Shown here piece after piece: positions 11,273-18,350 of a stretch of DNA of 64,000 nt. The stretch comes from Candidatus Ozemibacter sibiricus (GTDB lineage: Bacteria > Muiribacteriota > Ozemobacteria > Ozemobacterales > Ozemobacteraceae), in NCBI GenBank assembly GCA_003327425.1, contig QOQW01000021.1:56305-120304 (forward strand). The letters run 5' to 3'. The first letter of the stretch is position 1, and every line of letters starts with the position of its first letter. The position numbers and the translations under genes are program-made. A model generated the notes under the pieces. The model made no database searches, was not told where the DNA came from, and was given only the letters and a program-made list of their open reading frames with translations.

Positions 11273-11292
11273 CTGGGGGCGCCTCACCCCAG
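11273..11292 (-). terminator. Stem-loop just after thrC
   Basis: A 6-bp stem, CTGGGG (11273-11278) with CCCCAG (11287-11292), starts 8 bp beyond the thrC stop. No U run follows, so this is a weak terminator candidate. Confidence 0.35.
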
Positions 11293-11299
11293 AGTCGGC

Positions 11300-12526
11300 T
11301 TACACCAGCCGCCGGACGTGCGCCTCCACGGTCGCCAGATCGGGCGGCACGGGTGCCGGCAGATGGCAGACCGAAATGGCCGATTCGATGTCTTTCAGCC
11401 CATTCCCGGTGATCAGAACGACCACGGTCTCGCCCTTGCTGATGGCGCCTCTCGCCAGATCCTTCTGGAAGCCGGCCCAGGCGGTGACGCCGGCCGGCTC
11501 GCCGAAGACGCCGGTCTGGCGGGGCATCTCGACCAGGGCCTGTTTGATCGCCTCATCGGTGACCGAGATGCAGTCGCCCTTCGATTCGCGCAAGGCCCGC
11601 ATCGCCTTGAGCCGGTTGCGCGGGATGCCGACCGCGATCGAGTCGGCGATGGTGTTGCCGCTCTGCGGGGTGAAAACCCCTGTGCGCAGGGCCACTTCGA
11701 CCGGATTGCAGGTGGCCGCCTGCACGCCGATGAGGCGAGGCACCCGGTCGGTGAGACCGATCTGCATGAGATCATAGAACCCTTTGTAGATACCAGAGGT
11801 GATGCACCCATCGCCGATCGAGACGTAGACGCGGTCGGGCACCCGGAAGCCGTTCTGCTCCCACATCTCGTAGGCGACCGTCTTCTTGCCTTCGACGCAA
11901 TAGGGGTTGTAGGCGCAGTTGCGGTTGTAGAAGCCGAGCCGCCGGCTGACCTCGACCGACAGTTCGAAGGCCCGATCATAGGTGTCATCGATCACGATGG
12001 TGTTGGCCCCGTACACCAGCAGTTGGGCCAGCTTGGCTTTGGGCGCCCGCTTGGGAACGAAAATGAAGGTGCGCAACCCGACCGAGGCCGCGAACCCGGC
12101 CAGCGAAGAGGCGGCATTTCCGGTGGAGGCGGCTGCGATGGCTTGGGCCCCGGCTTCGAACGCCTTGGCGACGGCGACCGCAGAGGCCCGATCTTTCAAC
12201 GAAGCGGTGGGGTTGCGCCCATCATCTTTCAAAAGGACACGAGCGCCATGCGTTTGTTCGTATCTGGGAAGGTGATAGAGGGGGGTCCATCCAACCTGAA
12301 GGGGCGAGACAGGAGTGTTCGAACCCAAAGGCAGCAGCGGCCGATACCGCCACAGCGACCGCTCGGGACATCCTTCGAGATCGGCTCGGGTGAGTTTGAT
12401 TTTGGAATAATCGTAGAGGATGTCCAGGATGCCTTCGATGCCGCAGACATCGCAGACGTAGCGATCTGGCGCGGGCGCGAACTCCTTCCCGCATTTCATG
12501 CATTTCATGCCGATGACAGACATCAT
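11300..12526 (-). CDS. thrC: Threonine synthase with N-terminal zinc ribbon
   Basis: This PLP enzyme converts O-phosphohomoserine to threonine. The N-terminus carries two Cys pairs (CMKC at 9-12, CDVC at 25-28) typical of the zinc-ribbon class. The PLP lysine lies in NPTASLKDRAS (Lys111), followed by AAASTGNAASSLAGFAA, the phosphate-binding loop. An in-frame extension runs to 12649, but a TATAAT -10 box lies inside it at 12557-12562, so the start must be downstream. I chose the ATG at 12524-12526; ATGs at 12523 and 12508 are alternatives. Length is 408 residues. A related cysteate or threonine-like PLP lyase is possible but less likely. Confidence 0.88.
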   Translation of the reverse strand: MMSVIGMKCMKCGKEFAPAPDRYVCDVCGIEGILDILYDYSKIKLTRADLEGCPERSLWRYRPLLPLGSNTPVSPLQVGWTPLYHLPRYEQTHGARVLLKDDGRNPTASLKDRASAVAVAKAFEAGAQAIAAASTGNAASSLAGFAASVGLRTFIFVPKRAPKAKLAQLLVYGANTIVIDDTYDRAFELSVEVSRRLGFYNRNCAYNPYCVEGKKTVAYEMWEQNGFRVPDRVYVSIGDGCITSGIYKGFYDLMQIGLTDRVPRLIGVQAATCNPVEVALRTGVFTPQSGNTIADSIAVGIPRNRLKAMRALRESKGDCISVTDEAIKQALVEMPRQTGVFGEPAGVTAWAGFQKDLARGAISKGETVVVLITGNGLKDIESAISVCHLPAPVPPDLATVEAHVRRLV

Positions 12527-12556
12527 CTTTGCCCCCAAGAATCTGGAATTAGGGGG

Positions 12557-12615
12557 ATTATACACGGAAATCCCCCACGGCGCTCCAATCTTATGGTTTA
12601 CATAATATATATTAT
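12557..12615 (-). promoter_or_regulatory. thrC promoter region with AT palindrome and shared GGTTTACATAA element
   Basis: Minus-strand TATAAT lies at 12557-12562, with no good -35 at 17 bp. Upstream, 12602-12615 is a perfect 14-bp palindrome, ATAATATATATTAT. It overlaps GGTTTACATAA (12595-12605), an 11-mer also found at 12595-12605 and 11148-11158, the latter upstream of folD. The position between divergent thrC and flippase genes, and upstream of the C1 operon, fits an activator or repressor site, but no binding protein is known. Confidence 0.45.
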
Positions 12616-12642
12616 CAGACAAAATGGGGGGGGAGATAAGGT

Positions 12643-12671
12643 TTGACACCCGTTCCAGGCCAGATTACCAT
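12643..12671 (+). promoter_or_regulatory. Promoter at the flippase start
   Basis: TTGACA (12643-12648), a 17-bp spacer and TACCAT (12666-12671). The predicted transcription start is about 12678, which is the A of an in-frame ATG, so the message may be leaderless. Confidence 0.6.
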
Positions 12672-12677
12672 GACCCC

Positions 12678-14321
12678 ATGCCCGACACCCCAGCCTGTGA
12701 TCCTGGACGCCATGAACAGGTGCCGGTGCGGGCACCCACGCAATCCGACTCCGGATCCATGCCTCCAACAGCACCTCCCGATTCGCAAGGTTCCGTGGAG
12801 GCGCCAGGAAGCCCCCCTTTGGGCTTCCCCGATGGCCATACCCAAGGCGTCCCTCCAGCAGATAACCTTCCTCGACCGAACCTCCCCCGACAGGCCATGG
12901 CCCTTTTTCTGGCGTCTGGGTTCTCCTTCGCCGTGGTCGGTCTTTCGTATCTGGCCTATTCCCGGCTCCTGGCTCCTGCTGATTTTGGGCTTATTTCCAC
13001 CGGCCTGTTTCTCAGCGCGTTGGCCACCGCCATCTTCGAAGGAAGCCTGAAAAACGTCCTCATTCGAAGCTCCCGGCCGCCTGAACTTCTTGACAGGTCC
13101 GCCTTATTCCTGGCGATGGCCATCCTGGCCGGTGCCGCCACCGCCATGCTTGCTGTGAGCGGCATTCTCGGCCGAATGTTCGCTCAGGGGTTGTCCTCGA
13201 CCGACCTCTTCTTCCTTGTGGGCTTCGCCACCATCTATCTCCTTACCTTCCCCTTCCTTGTCTTGCCAGCGGCCGCTCTGGAGCGACGATTTGAGTTCCA
13301 GCGGCTGTCGTTGATCGAAGCGGTCGGCACCGCCCTCGAACGCGGCCTGCCGCTCTTTTTTCTTGTCTTTAACCAGACCAATGTTCCCTTGTCCTTCATC
13401 TGGGGAGCGTTGATCGGTCGGCTGACCCGCCTTCTGGCCCTCAACCTCCTCGAGCCTCCAGCCTGGGGCTGGCCCACCAGGGAGGCATGGGCCACCGCCC
13501 GAATGCGATTCATGGAAGCGATGTCTTTGATGGGGGCCTACCTGGCCTGCCTCGTACGGGACAATCTCCATGTCATCATTGTGGGTTCCCTATTTGGAAA
13601 AGCCTGGATAGGCTACTACTCCTGGGGGCTTCAACTTGGCATGCTGACATCGCAGGTTTTCGCCCAGATTTCAGCCCGAGTTTCCCTTCCCCTGTATTCT
13701 CAGTCAAGAGACGAACCAAGCTCCTGGACCAATGTCACCAGCCAGATCCGTCTCTTGTGCGGGCTGACCGCCCCTCTAGCCATCGGCACCTTGATCGTCC
13801 TGCCTCTCTTGAATGAAGTTTTATTCCTGGGAAAATGGAGTCCTACCCTCCGTTTGCTGCCGATGTTATTTGTTCGCATGGCCACTGGACTGGCCACAAC
13901 CCCTGTCGGTATGTTGCTTCTGGCCCGGCGCGAGCCGCTTTGCTTTTGGCGGACCAACTTCATCTGGACCCTAGTGGAGATTCTGGGCGCCATTTTGGCC
14001 ATTTTGCTGGTCGGGCCCATCGGCCTGGCCTGGAGCTATGCCATCGTTGGTTGGATCGGTTTGTGGTTGCAAGTGGCCAGCCTGGAAGATCGCCCCGGTT
14101 CACGATTCGCGCGGGTGGTAGCCGCGATCATCGGCTGCCGAAGCCTGCTCATTTCCCTGTTCGGTCTCGCGGTCCTCCACTTCGGTCTCGCGTTGGACAG
14201 CATGGGCCAAATTTGCTTCGCTCTCTCTTTAGCCATTACGGCCTATCTCGCCGATCCCTTCCTCCGAGAGAAGGGCCGCGACTTGGCAGGGAAGGCGACC
14301 CTTCTTCCAAGTAGAAGATAG
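12678..14321 (+). CDS. Polysaccharide (O-antigen/teichoic-type) flippase, MOP superfamily
   Basis: This multi-pass membrane protein is expected to flip lipid-linked oligosaccharide across the inner membrane. After about 70 Pro/Ser/Gly-rich residues it has roughly 12 hydrophobic segments. The first includes LSYLAYSRLLAPADFGLISTG, which matches the Wzx/RfbX pattern of a helix followed by LL-x-P-x-D-(F/Y)-G. The frame opens at 12624, but a TTGACA/TACCAT promoter lies between, so I chose the ATG at 12678 (547 residues). An ATG at 12897 directly before the first helix is another option, and none has a good ribosome site. It converges with the GT8 gene with only 7 bp between. Confidence 0.82.
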   Translation: MPDTPACDPGRHEQVPVRAPTQSDSGSMPPTAPPDSQGSVEAPGSPPLGFPDGHTQGVPPADNLPRPNLPRQAMALFLASGFSFAVVGLSYLAYSRLLAPADFGLISTGLFLSALATAIFEGSLKNVLIRSSRPPELLDRSALFLAMAILAGAATAMLAVSGILGRMFAQGLSSTDLFFLVGFATIYLLTFPFLVLPAAALERRFEFQRLSLIEAVGTALERGLPLFFLVFNQTNVPLSFIWGALIGRLTRLLALNLLEPPAWGWPTREAWATARMRFMEAMSLMGAYLACLVRDNLHVIIVGSLFGKAWIGYYSWGLQLGMLTSQVFAQISARVSLPLYSQSRDEPSSWTNVTSQIRLLCGLTAPLAIGTLIVLPLLNEVLFLGKWSPTLRLLPMLFVRMATGLATTPVGMLLLARREPLCFWRTNFIWTLVEILGAILAILLVGPIGLAWSYAIVGWIGLWLQVASLEDRPGSRFARVVAAIIGCRSLLISLFGLAVLHFGLALDSMGQICFALSLAITAYLADPFLREKGRDLAGKATLLPSRR

Positions 14322-14328
14322 GGAAGCA

Positions 14329-15291
14329 TCACCCTCGACGGCGCCAGGCCGCCTCGGCGAGGATGGTCAGCTTCCAGCGCACCCAGACGGGCAAACAGGC
14401 CCGCAGGGCCCGCGTCAGGCGAGCCATCCATCCCGGAGCCCCGGGGGCCTTGTCGCCCCAGCCACTGTCTCTCCGGTAGTGCCAATACAGATGCCGGAGG
14501 GGATGGAGGTTCCGGAACTCCCAAGGCTTGCTGGGGCCCGTGAAATGGACAATCCGGGGTTGACGGATGGCCTGCCGCAGAGCCGATCGCCAAGGCTCTT
14601 TTACCTTATAGACGCTCGTATAGAAGGCCGTCTGGACATTCCAGGCCGGATCGAGTTCCTTCCAGTGACCACGGAATAGAAGATTGAGAATGTCCTGATC
14701 CATCCATTCCAATCGAGACCCGTATTCTCGCGCCATTCCCATGGCCCGCGCCAACACGTCCAACTGGCGCCACCGGTCCAGATCGATCAGCAAAACGCCC
14801 GCATTGAAATACGGTTCCCCCCGGGCGAACCCCAATCGACGGACGTCACCTACCCCCAAATCCCTGACGGCCGCCAGGCCAGCCTCTCCGAGATCCGTCG
14901 CCCACAATTCTTCAAGCGACTTGAGAACGACCAGATCTGAATCGAGAAAGAGCACCCGGTGGACGGTTGGCGGAATCAGGTCAGGCAGTTGGAACCGAAA
15001 ATAAGTGGCGATCGAGAGGTGGAGGTGAATGAACAACCCATCGTAAAGAGCGGGATCGATCGACTTCCATTCGATGGTCAGGAATGGAAACTCCTTGAGA
15101 GAGGCAGCCAGGCGTTGCCGAGGATCCTCCTCAACATCGGAAGCCAGCACCCAGAATCGAATCGGCCGAGCGCTCTGGTGGTTGACCGCCAAGGAGCGAA
15201 GCATGACCGCCAGGTGCTGGCAGAAGGAGCGGTCGATGACGGTCGCTCCCTCAAGGGGGGGCAGGATTGTCTGGTCATTCATGGTGGACAT
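14329..15291 (-). CDS. Glycosyltransferase family 8 protein
   Basis: This 320-residue, GT-A fold, retaining glycosyltransferase resembles LPS galactosyl/glucosyltransferases. The metal/nucleotide-sugar DxD motif is in VLFLDSDLVVLKSL. Further GT8 landmarks are YFNAGVLLIDLDRW, MDQDILNLLF and IVHFTGPSKPW near the C-terminus. No membrane segment is seen, so it is probably cytoplasmic or peripheral. The start has AAGGA 6 bases upstream. It is transcribed away from the GT2 gene and converges on the flippase. Acceptor and donor sugars cannot be read from the sequence. Confidence 0.9.
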   Translation of the reverse strand: MSTMNDQTILPPLEGATVIDRSFCQHLAVMLRSLAVNHQSARPIRFWVLASDVEEDPRQRLAASLKEFPFLTIEWKSIDPALYDGLFIHLHLSIATYFRFQLPDLIPPTVHRVLFLDSDLVVLKSLEELWATDLGEAGLAAVRDLGVGDVRRLGFARGEPYFNAGVLLIDLDRWRQLDVLARAMGMAREYGSRLEWMDQDILNLLFRGHWKELDPAWNVQTAFYTSVYKVKEPWRSALRQAIRQPRIVHFTGPSKPWEFRNLHPLRHLYWHYRRDSGWGDKAPGAPGWMARLTRALRACLPVWVRWKLTILAEAAWRRRG

Positions 15292-15418
15292 GTTTGTTCC
15301 TTCGAGACATCACTTTTACCTCGTTTTCCCAGTCGCTGGCAAAGATGTTCCGATCCCACCCGCCGTGACGGGTCTTTCGGAATCGGCGCGTCGTAGGCGG
15401 CTTTTCTTTCTCGGTTGG

Positions 15419-15447
15419 TTGACGCGGCTTTCCTGTCCCACTAGTAT
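15419..15447 (+). promoter_or_regulatory. Promoter for the GT2 gene
   Basis: TTGACG (15419-15424), a 17-bp spacer, TAGTAT (15442-15447). The predicted start near 15454 leaves a leader of about 33 bases before the ATG at 15487. Confidence 0.55.
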
Positions 15448-15486
15448 AGAAGCCAAACTCCACCAGAAGCCAACCGAGACCTGGTC

Positions 15487-16494
15487 ATGGAGATCTCACA
15501 ACCGATGTTTTGCGAGAAGGCCTCCAATCTTGCGGCCTCGCAGGTGACGGTCGTCATCCCAGCATATAATCCGGGCTCTTTCCTGGATGAGGCCCTGCGC
15601 TCGGTGGCTGCCCAAACGGCCCCCCCTGGCCGGGTCATCGTCATCGACGATGGGTCTGACCCACCAGTTCGCCCGGAGGCTGGGCCCTGGCCTTTCCAAC
15701 TCGACTTCCTCCGTCTCGACCACGCCGGCCAGGCGGCCGCTCGCAACGCCGGCCTGGCCGCCTGGACAACCGACCTGATCGCCTTCCTGGACGCCGATGA
15801 TGTCTGGCACCCCTTGAAACTGGAGTGGCAACTCGTCGCCCTGATCAGGCATCCGACGGCCGCCTGCGTGGGCTGCCGGGCGATATTGATCGATGGCACT
15901 GGCCACTGTACCGGCTTGGGCCCAGGAGGGAACAGCGCCAGGATCCTGCCCCTCGATCGAACCTCTTTCATTCAAGGAGCAGCGGATGGCATTCTCGTTC
16001 CCAGCATGGTCTTGATGCGGCGGGGTCCCTGGCTGCCCCCGGGCGGCTTCGACGGGGCTTTCCATACGGAAGATCTCGTCTATTTCGACGAATTCTTCGC
16101 CCGCGAAGGCGAGGCCATGGTCGTCGACCTCCCGCTCCTGAAACGGCGGATGCACGGGGGCAACCTCACCTTCGCCTACCGCAACATGCTGCGAGGGTAC
16201 ATGAAATGGCTCAAAGAGCGGGTCGAACCGGACTGCGGCCCCGTCGTGGCTGGGAGGTTGCACGCCCGGTTGCTGCTGATCTGCGGTCTTTCTGCCTTGG
16301 CCGTGGGGAATGGGCCCGAAGCTCGTCAGCTCCTCCGTCGAGCCTTGGCGGCGGGCGCTGGCGGCAAAGCGTTGGCTGGTTTCCTGTTCGCCTGTCTGGG
16401 CCCCGAGATTGCCAGTGTGGTCCGACGAGGTCGCCATGCGATGGCGGGAAGAATGGCCGCTCGACGCTGGTCTTCCATTCCTCGACCCTCTTGA
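15487..16494 (+). CDS. Glycosyltransferase family 2 protein
   Basis: This inverting GT-A glycosyltransferase has 335 residues. It opens with VTVVIPAYNPGSFLDEALRS, then VIVIDDGSDP, AAARNAGLAAW and the metal-binding LDADDVW. A C-terminal helical part of about 120 residues follows, with no transmembrane helix. The domain order is standard for enzymes adding one sugar to an O-antigen-like repeat unit. The ribosome site is weak. Donor and acceptor are unknown. Confidence 0.92.
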   Translation: MEISQPMFCEKASNLAASQVTVVIPAYNPGSFLDEALRSVAAQTAPPGRVIVIDDGSDPPVRPEAGPWPFQLDFLRLDHAGQAAARNAGLAAWTTDLIAFLDADDVWHPLKLEWQLVALIRHPTAACVGCRAILIDGTGHCTGLGPGGNSARILPLDRTSFIQGAADGILVPSMVLMRRGPWLPPGGFDGAFHTEDLVYFDEFFAREGEAMVVDLPLLKRRMHGGNLTFAYRNMLRGYMKWLKERVEPDCGPVVAGRLHARLLLICGLSALAVGNGPEARQLLRRALAAGAGGKALAGFLFACLGPEIASVVRRGRHAMAGRMAARRWSSIPRPS

Positions 16495-16608
16495 ATCAAA
16501 CGAACTTCCTTGGCAGCTCCTCGGACGACCAATGATGGAGGAACCGGCAGAGGCAGAGACTTGCGCCCGGCGTTGAACCGGGTGGAAGCGCGTGGTATCA
16601 ATGCGGCC

Positions 16609-17442
16609 CTACATCTCGTCCAAGTCGATCAGTTTCAGTAACATCCGGAATTGTATGGGAAGCGGAGGAAGCGGGTTCCCATCCATGGTGAACCGGACCG
16701 CCTCGGCCAAGGCCAGGCCGGCCTCGTCAAGGAACAACCGGCCGATCTCAGGCGTGGCCAGGTGAGGAGATCCTAGATACCCATCTTTGGCGCCCATGTC
16801 GAGGTAGGAGTAATTCCCTTTCAGGAATTCCCAAGAAGGCGAGGCTCGGACAGGTGGAAGGGCAGCCAGCTGTTCGGATCGCACCAACCTGGGGTCGAGG
16901 GAGAGCAGGGCGCCAGTTTCTTTGATGTCGGCGTGCAGTTCCTGTGCGGGGTCGAGGCCCATGTCCCGGAGGTGCTGAGCCAGGTTCTCATTCGGGGAGA
17001 AACTCCATAGCGGCATTGGGTCGAAAGCATGGAAGTTGGGGAGCTTGTTCAGATCGCCGAGGGCCACATCGATGGCTTTCACTGCCTCCGGGGAGAACGT
17101 CATAGTCACGAGATAGAACCATTGGAAGCCTTCCCGTTGAAAGGCCTGCCCCACTTCGAAAATCAAGTCGGAAAACGTTCTGGCGGCCACCGAAAGGCAC
17201 CCGGGAAAGCCCGCGCTGATCTGGCAGGGGGTGAAAGGAAAGGTTGGTGCGACGAGCGGAACCAGGCCCGCCGTCTTCAAATGGCGGGCAGCTTCGCAGG
17301 CCACAGCTTCGGCCAAGAAGGCCTTGGTACCGAGGGGAAGATGAGGACCGTGCTGCTCGACCGACCCCAGAGGCAAAATGACGGGGGTTCGATCGCGCGG
17401 CAGGGCTGTCAGCTCTTGAGCAGTAAGGGTGGTCAGATCCAT
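16609..17442 (-). CDS. Creatininase-family protein with degenerate metal site
   Basis: The product has 277 residues. The creatininase/MftE family signature is clear at the N-terminus: LPLGSVEQHGPHLPLGT at about 23-39, keeping Glu29 and His31. The next position, normally a metal-binding Asp, is Lys40. The second metal motif, normally NGHGGN, reads TMTFSP (113-118), so its His is absent. The third motif, HAGxxETS in active members, is largely kept as HADIKETG with His170 and Glu175. It is therefore unlikely to bind two zinc ions in the usual way and may be a pseudo-hydrolase or use a different substrate. It sits among glycan genes. The ATG at 17442 is almost at the predicted transcription start. 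Confidence 0.8.
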   Translation of the reverse strand: MDLTTLTAQELTALPRDRTPVILPLGSVEQHGPHLPLGTKAFLAEAVACEAARHLKTAGLVPLVAPTFPFTPCQISAGFPGCLSVAARTFSDLIFEVGQAFQREGFQWFYLVTMTFSPEAVKAIDVALGDLNKLPNFHAFDPMPLWSFSPNENLAQHLRDMGLDPAQELHADIKETGALLSLDPRLVRSEQLAALPPVRASPSWEFLKGNYSYLDMGAKDGYLGSPHLATPEIGRLFLDEAGLALAEAVRFTMDGNPLPPLPIQFRMLLKLIDLDEM

Positions 17443-17451
17443 TGGAAAACG

Positions 17452-17480
17452 ATCTTACCGTGCGTGCACAGGCGTGTCAA
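17452..17480 (-). promoter_or_regulatory. Promoter of the creatininase-like gene (apparently leaderless)
   Basis: Minus-strand TTGACA (17475-17480), a 17-bp spacer and TAAGAT (17452-17457). The expected start near 17445 lies 3 bases before the ATG at 17442, and there is no room for a ribosome site. Confidence 0.65.
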
Positions 17481-17697
17481 ACGCTGAACCCAGGCACGGA
17501 GGAGAAAAACCCCAAGCCAATTCTCATGCGGGCGAGTTGAGAGGAAAGCTGCCTCTTTCCCCGCTGCTGCTACAGATGGAAGGTCGCAGGGAATCCAGCG
17601 ATGGTGGTCCCAAAAGCCGCTGATTCTGACAAGACCGAACCTGGTGACGGTGGGCAAGCCGCTGCGCTCGAAGCGAGCACCTACGTTTCCAGGTTGC

Positions 17698-17750
17698 GTT
17701 TGCCCTTGAACCAAGGCAAACTTGTCTGTCGACGACCAACAGCCTAAGGT
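17698..17750 (+). promoter_or_regulatory. Methyltransferase promoter with adjoining palindrome
   Basis: TTGTCT-17 bp-TAAGGT predicts a start near 17757, 11 bases before the ATG. The palindrome at 17698-17721 abuts the -35 exactly, which is a typical operator or activator position. Confidence 0.45.
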
Positions 17751-17767
17751 AAGACAGGAAGACGAAT

Positions 17768-18340
17768 ATGGCAGTTTCCACGGGCTCCCCCCCCTACCCT
17801 CCTTTCCTGGATATCGGTTGTGGCAATCGAAAGGTGCCGGGCAGCCTGGGCCTGGACCTCCTCCCCTGGACCCAGGCCGACATCATTCACGACCTGAACC
17901 AGTTTCCCTACCCCTTTCCGGATTCCACCTTCGAGGGGGTTCACGCCGACAATGTGTTGGAACATCTGGAACGACCGATCAGGGTCATGGAGGAGATCCA
18001 TCGGATCACCAAGCCAGGGGCACGGATCGAGATCATCGTGCCTTATTTTCGATCGAAGTATGCTTTCACCGATCCGACTCACCGCACCTTTTTCGGAATC
18101 GATTCCTTCGCCTATTTCGATCCGACGCATCCGACCAGCCAGCAGTATCCCTACACCCAGGCCCGCTTTGCCATCGAAAAGCGGGTGTTCAACGAAGGAA
18201 TGACCTTCACCGGGCCGATGCGGTTCCTGATACATGCGGTGACGCGGTTCGCCAACCGGTGGCCCCAACGCTACGAATATTTCCTGGGTCACCTGTTCCC
18301 CCTCGACCAGCTGACGTTTGTCCTGCGCACCATCAAATAG
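17768..18340 (+). CDS. Class I SAM-dependent methyltransferase
   Basis: The product has 190 residues. The SAM-binding motif I is FLDIGCGNRKVPGSLGLDLL, followed by VHADNVLEHLERP (motif III region) and ITKPGARIEIIVPYF, the pattern of the Methyltransf_11 group. The segment PTHRTFFGIDSFAYFDP recalls methyltransferases found in polysaccharide clusters. AGGA precedes the ATG by about 9 bases. The next gene starts 10 bp downstream, so the pair is an operon. Its substrate may be a sugar or a lipid-linked glycan, by context only. Confidence 0.87.
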   Translation: MAVSTGSPPYPPFLDIGCGNRKVPGSLGLDLLPWTQADIIHDLNQFPYPFPDSTFEGVHADNVLEHLERPIRVMEEIHRITKPGARIEIIVPYFRSKYAFTDPTHRTFFGIDSFAYFDPTHPTSQQYPYTQARFAIEKRVFNEGMTFTGPMRFLIHAVTRFANRWPQRYEYFLGHLFPLDQLTFVLRTIK

Positions 18341-18350
18341 GATTCCCCCC

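Larger units (their letters stand above)
17443..17767. other. 325-bp divergent intergenic region
   Basis: It holds the leftward promoter for the creatininase-like gene (17452-17480). A near-palindrome lies at 17698-17721 (GTTTGCC and GGCAAAC arms with an inner TTG/CAA pair). The rightward promoter for the methyltransferase gene is TTGTCT (17722-17727), 17 bp, TAAGGT (17745-17750). No coding sequence is convincing here. Confidence 0.5.

Noticed and set aside
10990..11300. Possible glycine riboswitch upstream of the C1 operon
   Set aside because: The promoter lies only about 30 bases before folD and I could not find the two-aptamer pattern in the upstream DNA.
12527..12649. N-terminal extension of ThrC
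   Set aside because: The TATAAT -10 lies within it, so it would not be transcribed from that promoter.
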